DNA of 64,000 bases from the NCBI RefSeq assembly GCF_003429105.1, contig NZ_QVTD01000011.1, positions 1 through 64,000 of the forward strand. The letters are read 5' to 3'. Shown here piece after piece: positions 36,732-45,431 of this stretch. The stretch is from Peribacillus glennii. Lineage in GTDB: Bacteria; Bacillota; Bacilli; Bacillales; DSM-1321. The notes beneath the pieces are model-generated. The model searched no databases. It worked only from the letters and a program-made list of their open reading frames with translations, and had not been told where the DNA came from. Position 1 is the first letter of the stretch; each line of letters starts with the position of its first letter. The position numbers and the translations under genes were made by a program.

Positions 36732-36934
36732 ATGTCACGTAAAATCACCGAAATTTATAGGTAGAGGGGTATTTAGGAATTTGGGATAATGGGGGTCAGC
36801 CGCTTTATATAGCAGGAAAGCTAATGGCTTTAAAAATGTATGGGGCCAATTATGAACTTAGGATTATCCCTATCAATTTAAGATTTGGAAACGAGCACAA
36901 TCAAAACTCATATGATTGGGGAGACACTGGTTAA
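36732..36934 (+). pseudogene. Frameshifted unknown gene
   Basis: An ATG at 36732 eight bases after GGGGGAGAC starts MSRKITEIYR and stops at once. Shifting frame by one base the sequence continues without interruption: EGYLGIWDNGGQPLYIAGKL, then MYGANYELRIIPINLRFGNE and SYDWGDTG before TAA at 36932. The total of 203 nt is not a multiple of three, as expected for one indel. I do not recognise the family. It may be a broken gene or, less likely, a sequencing error. Confidence 0.5.
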
Positions 36935-37039
36935 CTGTTATTCAGCTGTAGAGCAGGACATGCTGAATATACAGATTCCGAGGTATATTTATTCGAAAAA
37001 GTAACGACACCTGCTATGAAAACTATTCGGGAGACAAGA

Positions 37040-37534
37040 ATGATGGAAGAAACCAAGAGAATCATTGAATTGAGCAAGTATAAACCGGAACACCTGGATG
37101 TATTGCTGGAGTTCCAATTACCGGAAGAACAAGCACAGTTTACAGCTTTGCCTTCCGGAATAATTAAAAAAGCAAATGAAGATCCCAGCAAACATCTACT
37201 TGTCATTTTAGCCGGAGATATACCGGTTGGCTTTTTTGTCTTAAACGAAGGCAATAGGGTGATGGATTATACAGAAAACATTCATGCACTACTCCTATCT
37301 GCTTTTTCTATCAATTTTTCTGAACAAGGAAAGGGTTACGCGAAAAAAGGGCTGCGGTTGTTGCCGGCTTTCGTTTCAGAGCATTTTAAAGGCATAAATG
37401 AAGTGTTATTGGCTGTCAATAAGAAAAATACTGCTGCCCAAATAGCTTATAAGAAATCTGGTTTTATTGACAGGGGCCAAAGAAGGATGGGGCCGAAAGG
37501 CGAGCAATTGATTTTTCAACTTCCCCTGATTTAA
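37040..37534 (+). CDS. GNAT family N-acetyltransferase
   Basis: About 164 residues with the GNAT acetyl-CoA fold: PVGFFVLNEGNR as strands 2-3, SINFSEQGKGYAKKGLRLL carrying the Q/R-x-x-G-x-G/A motif, and EVLLAVNKKNTAAQIAYKKSGF near the end. The ATG at 37040 or 37043 is selected because CGGGAGA lies six to nine bases upstream; the frame from 37016 has no site. It is followed 30 nt later by a second acetyltransferase, so the two are likely an operon. The acceptor substrate is unknown. Confidence 0.86.
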   Translation: MMEETKRIIELSKYKPEHLDVLLEFQLPEEQAQFTALPSGIIKKANEDPSKHLLVILAGDIPVGFFVLNEGNRVMDYTENIHALLLSAFSINFSEQGKGYAKKGLRLLPAFVSEHFKGINEVLLAVNKKNTAAQIAYKKSGFIDRGQRRMGPKGEQLIFQLPLI

Positions 37535-37567
37535 AAACAACAAAGCGCTAGTTAAGGGGGAAAATAA

Positions 37568-38047
37568 ATGATAGTCAAATTAAATCCCGATGATCAGGAA
37601 GAAGCCGAAAAAATCTTGAAAGTACAAATTCCGGCATATGAAGTGGAAGCCGAACTGATTAATTTTCACGGCATCCCACAATTAAAAGATACCGTGCAGA
37701 CAATCAAGAATTCTAAAGAAACATTCCTAGGTTATATACTTCAAGGAGAATTGGCAGGATTTATAGCTTACACACTTGATTGTGCTGAAATAGATATTTG
37801 CCGGCTCGTGGTTCATCCCAGCCACTTTCGAAAAGGAATCGCCAGAAAACTGGCAGGGCATGTGATTAGCCAAGCAGCCAATAATCATCAAAAACTCCTG
37901 GTCAGTACAGGATCCAAGAATTTGCCGGCAAAGTCCTTATATCACAGCCTCGGCTTTATGGAAGTCAAGGAGTTGGAGGTAAGCCCTGGGATTTATATTT
38001 CGTTAATGGAGTTGGACACTCTGGGAAATACGAACATCAAAAAATAG
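37568..38047 (+). CDS. GNAT family N-acetyltransferase
   Basis: 159 residues. Motif A is ICRLVVHPSHFRKGIARKLAG (RLVVHP…RKGIA), followed by KLLVSTGSKNLPAKSLYHSLGF, the conserved alpha4/beta5 region. ATG start shortly after AAGGGGG. It shares little sequence with the preceding acetyltransferase apart from the fold. The two-gene unit lies between a decayed region and the convergent ald gene. Substrate unknown. Confidence 0.9.
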   Translation: MIVKLNPDDQEEAEKILKVQIPAYEVEAELINFHGIPQLKDTVQTIKNSKETFLGYILQGELAGFIAYTLDCAEIDICRLVVHPSHFRKGIARKLAGHVISQAANNHQKLLVSTGSKNLPAKSLYHSLGFMEVKELEVSPGIYISLMELDTLGNTNIKK

Positions 38048-38101
38048 ACCTATTCAGCTTTGTGAACAGATCTTAGGCTATAGAGATTATAATTGTGAGG
38101 A

Positions 38102-39235
38102 TTATGCACTAACATTCTCGTTGTTTAAAGCTTTTTCCACATTTACATAGGGGTAACCCAGGTCGCGGGCTACGGCCTCGAAGGTGATTTCGCCATTGGC
38201 GACATTTACGCCTTTGGCAAGTGCGGAATTCTGGCGGATTGCCTTGACGGCCCCAAAATTTGCGATCTGCAATGCATAAGGGATGGTAACGTTAGTTAAC
38301 GCAATCGTGGAGGTTTGCGGCACCGCTCCAGGCATGTTCGCAACCGCATAATGGACGACGCCGTGCTTTACATAAGTTGGGTTATCATGAGTGGTAATCA
38401 TGTCAACCGTTTCGAAAATCCCTCCCTGATCAATTGCAACATCAACGATCACGGAGCCTTCTGGCATGGACTTTACCATTTCTTCCGTAACCAGTTTAGG
38501 CGCTTTTGCACCTGGAATTAACACAGCACCAATGACGAGGTCCGATTCTGCAACAGCTTGGGCAACGTTATATGGATTGGAAATCAGCGTGGTTATTTGA
38601 TTACCGAAGATGTCATCCAATTGTCGGAGCCGGTCAGGACTTAAGTCGATGATCGTCACATCAGCACCCAGTCCAACCGCAATCTTGGCTGCATTTGTGC
38701 CTACGACGCCTCCTCCGATGATGGTAACCTTTCCACGTTTCACTCCGGGTACCCCGCTAAGGAGAACCCCTTTCCCGCCTTTAGGCTTTTCAAGGAACTG
38801 GGCGCCGATTTGTGCGGCCATTCGCCCTGCGACCTCGCTCATAGGTGTCAAAAGCGGCAGCGTATTGTTCAAGGCCACTGTCTCGTATGCAATTGCCAAA
38901 ACGCCGCTGTCTTTGAGGGCCTTTGTTAATTCAGCATCAGCTGCAAGATGAAGGTAAGTAAATAAAATCAACCCTTTTCGGAAAAATTTATATTCTTCCT
39001 GGATTGGTTCTTTCACTTTCAGTATCATTTCAGCTTCTGACCAAACATCTGAAGCACTTTCAACGATAATTGCCCCTGCGGTAAGATAGGAGTCATTCGG
39101 GAAGCTGCTCCCTGTACCAGCATCTTTTTCTATAAATACTTCATGGCCGGCATTTACTAACGCTACTACACCGGCAGGAGTTATGGCTACGCGGTTCTCA
39201 TTGTTCTTGATTTCCTTTGGTACACCGATTCTCAT
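38102..39235 (-). CDS. ald: Alanine dehydrogenase
   Basis: 377 residues, the usual Ald length. N-terminal [20 protein letters not shown], substrate residues in [12 protein letters not shown] and TYLHLAAD, Rossmann motif [20 protein letters not shown] with VTIIDLS, and [13 protein letters not shown]. It converts L-alanine to pyruvate and ammonia with NAD, important for growth on alanine and for sporulation. GGAGGT precedes the ATG. The likely activator AdeR is encoded 1.2 kb upstream at 40394-41647, with an ecsC-like gene in between. Confidence 0.97.
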   Translation of the reverse strand: MRIGVPKEIKNNENRVAITPAGVVALVNAGHEVFIEKDAGTGSSFPNDSYLTAGAIIVESASDVWSEAEMILKVKEPIQEEYKFFRKGLILFTYLHLAADAELTKALKDSGVLAIAYETVALNNTLPLLTPMSEVAGRMAAQIGAQFLEKPKGGKGVLLSGVPGVKRGKVTIIGGGVVGTNAAKIAVGLGADVTIIDLSPDRLRQLDDIFGNQITTLISNPYNVAQAVAESDLVIGAVLIPGAKAPKLVTEEMVKSMPEGSVIVDVAIDQGGIFETVDMITTHDNPTYVKHGVVHYAVANMPGAVPQTSTIALTNVTIPYALQIANFGAVKAIRQNSALAKGVNVANGEITFEAVARDLGYPYVNVEKALNNENVSA

Positions 39236-39314
39236 ATCATAAACCTCCCATAGAAAAATTCACCCTTTATAAGAAAATTATAATCTTTATATAAAAAATG
39301 ATAATTGTGAAAAA

Positions 39315-39363
39315 AGGAAAAAATAAGAAGGAGCGTTTGTGTAATTTCACAAACGCTCCTTCT
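39315..39363 (-). terminator. Terminator of the ecsC-like gene
   Basis: A 16-bp perfect stem AGAAGGAGCGTTTGTG with its complement, followed on the minus strand by TATTTTTTCC. Confidence 0.85.
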
Positions 39364-39364
39364 C

Positions 39365-39505
39365 CGGAGGTCAGTACCCAAGCATGGTAACGCGGTAAAG
39401 GAGAGGGAGACGACCCCCGGCATGGTAACGCGTTAAAGCAGTGGGGGACTGACCCTCAGCATGGTAATGTGGTAAAGCTGTTGAGGGGACTGACCCTATA
39501 TTACA
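39365..39505. repeat. Tandem GGGGACTGACCC repeat cluster B
   Basis: Three to four degenerate units of 36-42 nt containing CATGGTAACGCG(T/G)TAAAG followed by a GGGG(A)CTGACCC(T/C) core. The family is the same as cluster A at 21910-22030, with CATGGTAA replacing CACGTTAA. It lies directly behind the ecsC-like gene, again at a gene 3' end, and a terminator follows. Confidence 0.85.
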
Positions 39506-40352
39506 TGAGTTCGATTTGGAGAGGCTCTCCTTCCGGCTGGTTAAGCCTTTGGAGAATACGGCGTTTTCTGTAGAGCATATGTCCGGCTTCTGCAATGTCC
39601 TGAATCATCGAACGATTCGTGAACGCCCCAAAAATCATTCCTGCAACCGGCACCATTTGCAACAGCTTTTTCCAGCCGAACTGATCGCGGTACGTATATA
39701 CAACCTCGCGCCATCCCTGCAATTGGGACATAACTTCCTTTGAACCGTCACCGTGATGATCATAAAAGGAAGACAACTCATTAAGGATAGCTTCTTTTCC
39801 TACGATATCGGACGTTGCAAATTGCAGGCATTTAATGATGAAAATCCTTTCTTCCTTCCTGCTTGGATCGTAACCATATGAAACAGCGATATCCTGGAGC
39901 GTTTTTAACGAAAGCCCAAGCAGGGCAGGGATATCAATCGCCAGTGTGAAAATGCCGCCAACGCCTGTCGTGGCTCCCTGGACTGTTGCAAGTTTACTAT
40001 TCGTCTTTTGTATATCTTCACAAACAGCATCCATGATGGCTAAAGGAACATTGTCGACATCCGCAATTTTGGAAATGATCAAATCAGGAACCTGGACCTG
40101 CAATTTATTTAAGATGTTTTTTTCTTTCGTTAAATAGCTGCCTCCTGACTGAACAAAGCTGCCCAGATCTTCAAGCAGGACACCTATTTTCTTTTGGATA
40201 AATGCCGGTGTCATTTTGTCCAGCAATTTAAATGGCAGCCTGCCTATCCGTTCCCAGAACCATAACCCCTTTTGGTCCTTTTCCCATTTTTCAATCTGTT
40301 CCAGTTGCGTCCTCAATGTTTGTCTAGATTCAAGTATGACCAATTCCTTCAT
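39501..40352 (-). CDS. EcsC family protein
   Basis: 283 residues of the EcsC family: N-terminal WEKDQKGLWFWERIGRLPFK, central KLATVQGATTGVGGIFTLAIDIPALLGLSLKTLQDIAV with a hydrophobic stretch, and QMVPVAGMIFGAFTNRSMI near the C-terminus. Despite the name it is not a component of the EcsAB transporter here; the family function is unknown and probably membrane-associated. It overlaps repeat cluster B only at its stop codon. Transcribed in the same direction as ald and adeR. Confidence 0.88.
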   Translation of the reverse strand: MKELVILESRQTLRTQLEQIEKWEKDQKGLWFWERIGRLPFKLLDKMTPAFIQKKIGVLLEDLGSFVQSGGSYLTKEKNILNKLQVQVPDLIISKIADVDNVPLAIMDAVCEDIQKTNSKLATVQGATTGVGGIFTLAIDIPALLGLSLKTLQDIAVSYGYDPSRKEERIFIIKCLQFATSDIVGKEAILNELSSFYDHHGDGSKEVMSQLQGWREVVYTYRDQFGWKKLLQMVPVAGMIFGAFTNRSMIQDIAEAGHMLYRKRRILQRLNQPEGEPLQIELM

Positions 40353-40393
40353 CCCTTTTCATTTATTTCCACAAAGGAAAGCGCCGGCATGTT

Positions 40394-41647
40394 TCATTTT
40401 TTCTTTATAAAATCCTGGTACTGTTTCAATTTGAAATCAAGATATAAAGTCACTTTTTGCAAAGGGTCTTTCATGTTTATCCCTCCGATTTCAGAGATTC
40501 GCTTTAACCGGTAGGTTAATGTATTAATATGGATGTGTAGCTGCTTTGCCGTTTCGGCAGGGTTGCAGTCCTTCTCCAAATATACCTGCAAAGTATGTAA
40601 CAGGTCTGTTTGATTTTTTATATCGTATGCTCTTAAATCTTGAATTGGCCTGTGCTCCTCTAAGGTATACCGGCTTGTGACAAGGATATCCATGGATTGA
40701 TAGATGCCGAGTTCCCGGTAATCGGTTATGTTTCGGGTATCCTCCGGAAAGGCCCGTTTTATTTTCAAAGTGAACAAGGCTTCCTCATAGCTGGCCGTTC
40801 CTTCTGTTAAAGAGCTATATATGCCCCCGCAAGCACCTATTATGCCGTAAACATTAAACCTGGTCCACATTTGGCTGATGAAATAAGGAATGAACTCTTT
40901 AATCGACGCCTCGAAGCCATCTTTCTTGTCAAAACCGACGAGTAACATCAATTTCTTATGATCGGTCGTGAAAAAAAGGGGCTTAATTTTTTGGGTGGTT
41001 GTAAGCATATAGGTAATATTGCGCTCCACTTCCTGTGTAATTTCTTCGGGAAAATCGAAAACCAGGACTGTGAACCGGGCAGGTCTGGGCAAGGAAAATT
41101 GCGCAAGCCTTTCAGCTATGTCCTGCTCATCCTGGAAATGACCGGTTAGCAGCTGCCAAAAAAATTCCTGATGGCTTTCTTCTTTTCTTTTCTTTCGTAC
41201 CTGTAGCTGCAATAGCTGGTTTTTTGCTTCTTTGGAGGCTAATAGTAAAAAGTCCATGTCTTCTTCGGAAAATGGTTTATTCACTTCCAGAACCCATATA
41301 AAGCCAAGAATTTCATCATTTTTGCGGATGGAGATAGCTGCCCGCTTTCCCAGGCCCACTTCATGAATGGACGGAACTTGAACAGGTTTTTCACTGCTTA
41401 TGATGGCGGGCAAAATTCCCTCTCTCCAAAGGCTGTTAATTACTTTTTCGGGAACCCTGCGTCCTATGATCGTTGAAATTCTGGCCTGATCGGTGATGTC
41501 ATCATGCATGCTGTATGCCAAAACACGATGATTGCCGTCCTCAATGGTAACCGGGCAGCCAAGTATGGAACTGACACGGTCGGCAAACTCCATAAGATCC
41601 CCGAAAATCCCCTTAAAAATATCGTTTTTTCCGCCGGATGCCTCCAT
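40394..41647 (-). CDS. adeR: PucR/CdaR-family transcriptional regulator, probable AdeR
   Basis: 417 residues. The N-terminal ~145 residues form a GAF-like sensor (ILGCPVTIEDGNHRVLAYSM; LGFIWVLEVNKPFSEEDMDF). A GGDEF-like central domain follows. The C-terminal PucR-type helix-turn-helix includes VYLEKDCNPAETAKQLHIHI and NTLTYRLKRISEIGG. In B. subtilis AdeR (YukF) activates ald in response to alanine; the position upstream of ald on the same strand supports the same role here. The ATG start with GGGGTAATCCT upstream has a weak ribosome site. Confidence 0.88.
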   Translation of the reverse strand: MEASGGKNDIFKGIFGDLMEFADRVSSILGCPVTIEDGNHRVLAYSMHDDITDQARISTIIGRRVPEKVINSLWREGILPAIISSEKPVQVPSIHEVGLGKRAAISIRKNDEILGFIWVLEVNKPFSEEDMDFLLLASKEAKNQLLQLQVRKKRKEESHQEFFWQLLTGHFQDEQDIAERLAQFSLPRPARFTVLVFDFPEEITQEVERNITYMLTTTQKIKPLFFTTDHKKLMLLVGFDKKDGFEASIKEFIPYFISQMWTRFNVYGIIGACGGIYSSLTEGTASYEEALFTLKIKRAFPEDTRNITDYRELGIYQSMDILVTSRYTLEEHRPIQDLRAYDIKNQTDLLHTLQVYLEKDCNPAETAKQLHIHINTLTYRLKRISEIGGINMKDPLQKVTLYLDFKLKQYQDFIKKK

Positions 41648-41840
41648 AGGATTACCCCTTAAAAGATCATAGTTTCTTTAATCGATATTAATATAATCTT
41701 AACAAAATATCAGCAAGTATATAAGCTTGAACTCACGATTACATAAACAAAATATATTGAGCAGCATGAAAACATCAGGTTTAGTTTAAAACCATGTTAA
41801 AGGGCAAGTACTAAGGCATCCGGACGATGTTCATCTATAC

Positions 41841-41872
41841 AAAAAATCCTTTCCGTTCGGAAAGGATTTTTT
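41841..41872 (-). terminator. Terminator of the pit operon
   Basis: AAAAAATCCTTTCC / GGAAAGGATTTTTT with a GTTC loop; the minus-strand T-run follows the stem. It lies 25 nt past the pit stop. Confidence 0.9.
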
Positions 41873-41896
41873 GGATTGGCCAGCAGGCTGGCACTT

Positions 41897-42895
41897 TTAA
41901 AAGAAAAAGTTTAAAACAAAGTAAGTAAGGGCGGCAAGCGTACCTGAAATAGGTAATGTGATGAACCATGTAATGATCATGCGCTGTGCTGTACCCCATT
42001 TCACTCCCTTGACGCGGTGTGCGGCACCGACTCCAAGAATAGAGGAGGAGATTACGTGTGTCGTGCTGACTGGCAAGTGGATAAAAGTAGCGCCGAATAT
42101 GATAGACGCACCCGTCAAGTCTGCTGCCACACCGTTTACTGGCCGAATTTTCATAATTCCTCCGCCTACTGTTTTGATGATTTTCCAACCACCGACAGAT
42201 GTTCCAAGCCCCATTGCCAGGGCACAGGATAGCTGGACCCAAAACGGAATATCAGAGGTTGAAAGCTGCCCATTGGCAATTAACGCCATAACGATGATTC
42301 CCATTGCTTTCTGGGCATCGTTCGTACCATGTGTATAGGCCTGAAGTGCAGCTGTTAATATTTGGAAGTAACGAAACCCTCTATTTGTTTTCGTAAGATT
42401 ATTGTTTTTAAACACGATTTTAAAAATGCTGTAAACTAGGTATCCTATTCCAAAAGCCAATAACGGTGAGATGATCAAAGCTTGAAGGATTTTTAGGAAC
42501 CCCGCCCAATTCAATGCTCCGAAGCCGGCTGCACCAATGGCTGCTCCAGCTATTGAACCAATGATTGCGTGCGAGGAACTGCTAGGTATGCCGTAATACC
42601 AAGTAATTAAGTTCCAGGCGATGGCGGCTAACAGGGCCGCAAGAATCACAAGGGATCCATTATTTAAGGTAAATGGATCGACAATATCCTTTGTGATGGT
42701 TTTGGCAACTCCCGTGAATGTCATGGCACCGACAAAGTTCATCACTGCGGCCAGAATAATCGCGTGCCTTGGTTTTAATGCCTTTGTCGAAACTGATGTG
42801 GCAATGGCGTTTGCGGTATCATGAAACCCGTTTATGAAGTCAAATGCCAATGCCCCGATGACAATAAGAATAGTTAAGATAAATAAAGTATCCAT
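41897..42895 (-). CDS. pit: Low-affinity inorganic phosphate transporter Pit
   Basis: 332 residues with about ten membrane helices and the two inverted PiT signatures: ALAFDFINGFHDTANAIATSVSTKAL near the N-terminus and ALQAYTHGTNDAQKAMGIIVMAL near the middle, plus YGIPSSSSHAIIGS and PVSTTHVISSS. It moves metal-phosphate with protons. It forms an operon with the DUF47 gene 14 nt upstream, as in the ykaA-pit arrangement of B. subtilis. PhoP-box-like repeats lie upstream of the operon. Confidence 0.96.
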   Translation of the reverse strand: MDTLFILTILIVIGALAFDFINGFHDTANAIATSVSTKALKPRHAIILAAVMNFVGAMTFTGVAKTITKDIVDPFTLNNGSLVILAALLAAIAWNLITWYYGIPSSSSHAIIGSIAGAAIGAAGFGALNWAGFLKILQALIISPLLAFGIGYLVYSIFKIVFKNNNLTKTNRGFRYFQILTAALQAYTHGTNDAQKAMGIIVMALIANGQLSTSDIPFWVQLSCALAMGLGTSVGGWKIIKTVGGGIMKIRPVNGVAADLTGASIIFGATFIHLPVSTTHVISSSILGVGAAHRVKGVKWGTAQRMIITWFITLPISGTLAALTYFVLNFFF

Positions 42896-42909
42896 GTATG
42901 GAGGACTCC

Positions 42910-43530
42910 TTAAGCATTTTTCATGATAATGGATTCAAGCGTATTAGCAACGGTCTGGCAGCTGTCCGCAATTTCTTCGAGATCCTCATAAATCTCTTTA
43001 AATTGAATGATTCGAATTGGGTCTTTTTCAACTGCAAACAAGTTCTTGATTGATTGGCGCTGGATGCCATCACAAACAGACTCAAGATCCTTTATTTTTA
43101 TTGCGTTTTCACGAATGCTTGGTAATTTGCTCTTCGATGAAAGCAATTCCACTGCCTTTACAATTTCGTTTGTACATTCTTTAATTGCCTCAACAAATTT
43201 CAGCATGTATTCATCTGCATTAATCATGGAGTACATTTCGAACAAAGCAGAGGTATGCTCAAGCCCGTCAAGAACATCATCCATGCTCATTGTGAGCGCA
43301 AGGATATCTTCACGCTCTATTGGAGTAATAAAGGCGTTGTTTAGCTCTTTGATTACCTCGTGGACCATGTCATCGCCCTTATGCTCATAATCCTTCATTT
43401 TATCTGCAAATACTTTTAAATCGCTGACATTGTTAAGCTTAAAATCGGCGAAGGCATCCGAGGCCTCCTTTAAGTTTTGGGCAATGCTTGAAAGAAGAAT
43501 TGCGAACTTATCTTTTTTCTTGAAAACCAT
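42910..43530 (-). CDS. DUF47/PhoU-like Pit accessory protein (YkaA-like)
   Basis: 206 residues, all helical. DUF47 motifs: MVFKKKDKFAILLSSIAQNL, KMKDYEHKGDDMVHEVIKEL, FITPIEREDILALTMSMDDV and EIYEDLEEIADSCQTVANTL, the acidic metal-binding helices shared with PhoU. Such proteins are encoded next to Pit transporters and are thought to regulate them. The ATG at 43530 is preferred since GGGGG lies eight to nine bases upstream; a TTG at 43545 is part of that site. Confidence 0.92.
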   Translation of the reverse strand: MVFKKKDKFAILLSSIAQNLKEASDAFADFKLNNVSDLKVFADKMKDYEHKGDDMVHEVIKELNNAFITPIEREDILALTMSMDDVLDGLEHTSALFEMYSMINADEYMLKFVEAIKECTNEIVKAVELLSSKSKLPSIRENAIKIKDLESVCDGIQRQSIKNLFAVEKDPIRIIQFKEIYEDLEEIADSCQTVANTLESIIMKNA

Positions 43531-43659
43531 AAAAACAACCCCCAATTTTTTTGCGTGAATTATGCATCATCACTTCATCCAAGAACTTAACGATGCATAA
43601 CATAAGCCAACCAATTGTATCTGAAAAAGGTCAGATTACGGAAGTGTTTTCGACGAAAA

Positions 43660-43698
43660 TTTACAAAATCTTAACATTGTAAATACAAAATATTAAGA
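43660..43698 (+). promoter_or_regulatory. Four PhoP-box-like direct repeats
   Basis: TTTACA, TTAACA, AATACA and TTAAGA follow one another with exact 5-nt spacers, giving the 11-nt period of the Bacillus PhoP box (TT(A/T/C)ACA-N5). The array sits in the divergent region between the DUF47-pit operon (-) and lemA (+). Repeats are read on the + strand. It may control the phosphate transporter or lemA; which one cannot be told from sequence. Confidence 0.5.
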
Positions 43699-43941
43699 AA
43701 AATCCCGAAAAAAATTAAAATCATTCTGTCAATAAGCTATATACCCAAAAGTTGTGAAATTAGCGAATAGAGCAATTTATTAATGAAAATAACAAAAGTT
43801 TTTCCAACGGCTTTAGTTGAGTTCTATAGGAAACGCTTCTATTTCCGTAGTTAGGAAAAAGCTAAGTTAAGAGTCTAGTTTAAATTATTTCAAGAAGCGG
43901 GAATGATAGCTAAGATACTAAACGACTTAGGGGGTTCAGGT

Positions 43942-44529
43942 ATGAAAAGAGGGTTCAAAGGAACAATCATTATCATAGGAATAGTGATCATTGCAGGAAT
44001 ATTAATGCTCATGTCGAGTTATAATGGGTTCGTTAGTGAAGAGGAGAATGTTGAGCAAGCTTATGCACAAGTTGAAAATCAGCTTCAGCGGAGGCTGGAC
44101 CTGGTGCCCAATCTTGTGAATACGGTAAAAGGATATGCGTCCCATGAAAAAGAAGTGATCCAATCCGTATCCGACGCCCGGGCTAGGCTAGCCGGTGCTA
44201 AAACGCCTGAAGAAGAGGCAACTGCCAACGCTGAGTTGTCCAGTGCTTTGAACCGATTGCTAGTGGTCGTTGAAAATTATCCAAACCTTAAGGCGGACAG
44301 GCAATTTACCCAATTGATGGACGAGCTTGCCGGTACGGAGAACCGCCTTTCTGTTGCACGCAAAGACTATAATGACCGGGTTTCAGTTTATAACAAAAAG
44401 GTCAAAAGATTCCCGGGCGCTATTGTAGCAGGAATTACGGGTTTTGATGCAAAAGAGTATTTTAAAGCAGACCCAAGAGCGGAAACGGCTCCAAATGTAG
44501 ATTTCGGAGACAACGGTAATGCTAAGTAA
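43942..44529 (+). CDS. LemA family protein
   Basis: 195 residues. One N-terminal membrane helix (residues about 8-28) is followed by a helical LemA domain: SEEENVEQAYAQVENQLQRR, LDLVPNLVNTVKGYASHEKE and ENYPNLKADRQFTQLMDELA, GTENRLSVARKDYNDRV. It is a membrane-anchored protein with the bulk outside; function is unresolved, often with TPM-domain partners. The ATG at 43942 is used because AGGGGG lies close upstream; the frame from 43903 lacks a site. Its stop overlaps the TPM gene by 11 nt. Confidence 0.92.
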   Translation: MKRGFKGTIIIIGIVIIAGILMLMSSYNGFVSEEENVEQAYAQVENQLQRRLDLVPNLVNTVKGYASHEKEVIQSVSDARARLAGAKTPEEEATANAELSSALNRLLVVVENYPNLKADRQFTQLMDELAGTENRLSVARKDYNDRVSVYNKKVKRFPGAIVAGITGFDAKEYFKADPRAETAPNVDFGDNGNAK

Positions 44530-45250
44530 AAAGGTTCCCAGCCTTTTTGTTTTATGTATGTTTTTTTTCTTCGTGTTGACAGGGAATTGTGTTTTAGGGG
44601 CTATGGAGCAAATTCCAACACCTGAGGGAGATATATATGTTCAGGATTTTGCAAATATTTTAAGCAATCGGCAGGAAGTTGAATTGAACGGACTTGGCCG
44701 TAGAATTGACGATAGTACAACCAGTCAGGTAGCGGTGCTTACCATTGAGACAACCGGGGAAATGGAAATGGAGGAATTTGCTAATAAAGCTTTCCGAAAC
44801 TACGGCCTTGGGACACAGGAGAAAAATAATGGCGTGCTCCTTGTTCTTGCGATCAAAGACGAAAAAATCCGGATTGAGGTTGGGTACGGATTGGAAGGAA
44901 TCCTGCCCGATGGCAAAGCGGGGCGGATTCTTGATGAGACGGCCATCCCGTACCTTCAAAATAACCTTCCGGATCAAGCGATTATGAAAACATACTCGAA
45001 ATTGGCAAATGTGGTGGCCGAGGGATATGAAGGAAGCGGGGAGCAAGTAAATGAACCGGAAAATGTTATTCCTTCATGGATATTGATCGTCCTTATCGTC
45101 GGTGTATTGATTGTTGATTTCATCTTTTTAGGAGGAACGCTTTCCTATGCCCTTCTTTCTGTGCTTGCCAGGGGAAGCTCTGGTGGAGGAGGACCCCGTG
45201 GAGGCGGGGGAGGCTCTTCAGGCGGGGGAGGGGCTGGCCGGGGCTGGTAA
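44519..45250 (+). CDS. TPM-domain (YgcG-like) membrane protein
   Basis: 243 residues. A signal peptide (residues 1-28), then a TPM domain with IYVQDFANILSNRQEVELNG, SQVAVLTIETTG, ANKAFRNYGLGTQEKNNGVL and RIEVGYGLEGILPDGKAGRI. A membrane helix lies near 183-205 and the tail is made almost entirely of Gly and Ser (GGGGPRGGGGGSSGGGGAG). TPM proteins are extracytoplasmic, phosphatase-like, with roles in membrane-protein quality control. It overlaps lemA by 11 nt, so the two are co-translated. Confidence 0.93.
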   Translation: MLSKKVPSLFVLCMFFFFVLTGNCVLGAMEQIPTPEGDIYVQDFANILSNRQEVELNGLGRRIDDSTTSQVAVLTIETTGEMEMEEFANKAFRNYGLGTQEKNNGVLLVLAIKDEKIRIEVGYGLEGILPDGKAGRILDETAIPYLQNNLPDQAIMKTYSKLANVVAEGYEGSGEQVNEPENVIPSWILIVLIVGVLIVDFIFLGGTLSYALLSVLARGSSGGGGPRGGGGGSSGGGGAGRGW

Positions 45251-45280
45251 CTTTAATCGGGACAATAAAATGATTCTATG

Positions 45281-45307
45281 GGGGCCGGATTATCCGGCCC
45301 CTTTTGT
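45281..45307 (+). terminator. Terminator of the lemA-TPM operon
   Basis: GGGGCCGGA / TCCGGCCCC followed by TTTTG. Confidence 0.87.
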
Positions 45308-45431
45308 TTATCCGTAGCCATTTATCTCCGGAGAAAAACTTTGATTAGTATCCCGTAAAAGGTGGGAGGCTTAATAGTGGGAATTTCCAATGGAAAAATG
45401 CTACAATTGTTAAAAAAAGGAGGATTCACTT

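Larger units (their letters stand above)
35965..37039. other. Gene-poor kilobase with relics
   Basis: Between the RND gene and the first GNAT there is no intact gene. It holds an inverted repeat GCTATCC…GGATAGC at about 36148-36181, which may terminate something transcribed toward it; the SDR and membrane relics; and the frameshifted ORF at 36732-36934. It looks like a former accessory segment in decay. Confidence 0.65.

Noticed and set aside
36786-36800. Another copy of the GGGGGTCAG repeat
   Set aside because: It lacks the CCCCC arm and TTAAAGC tail and is part of a reading frame (DNGGQP).
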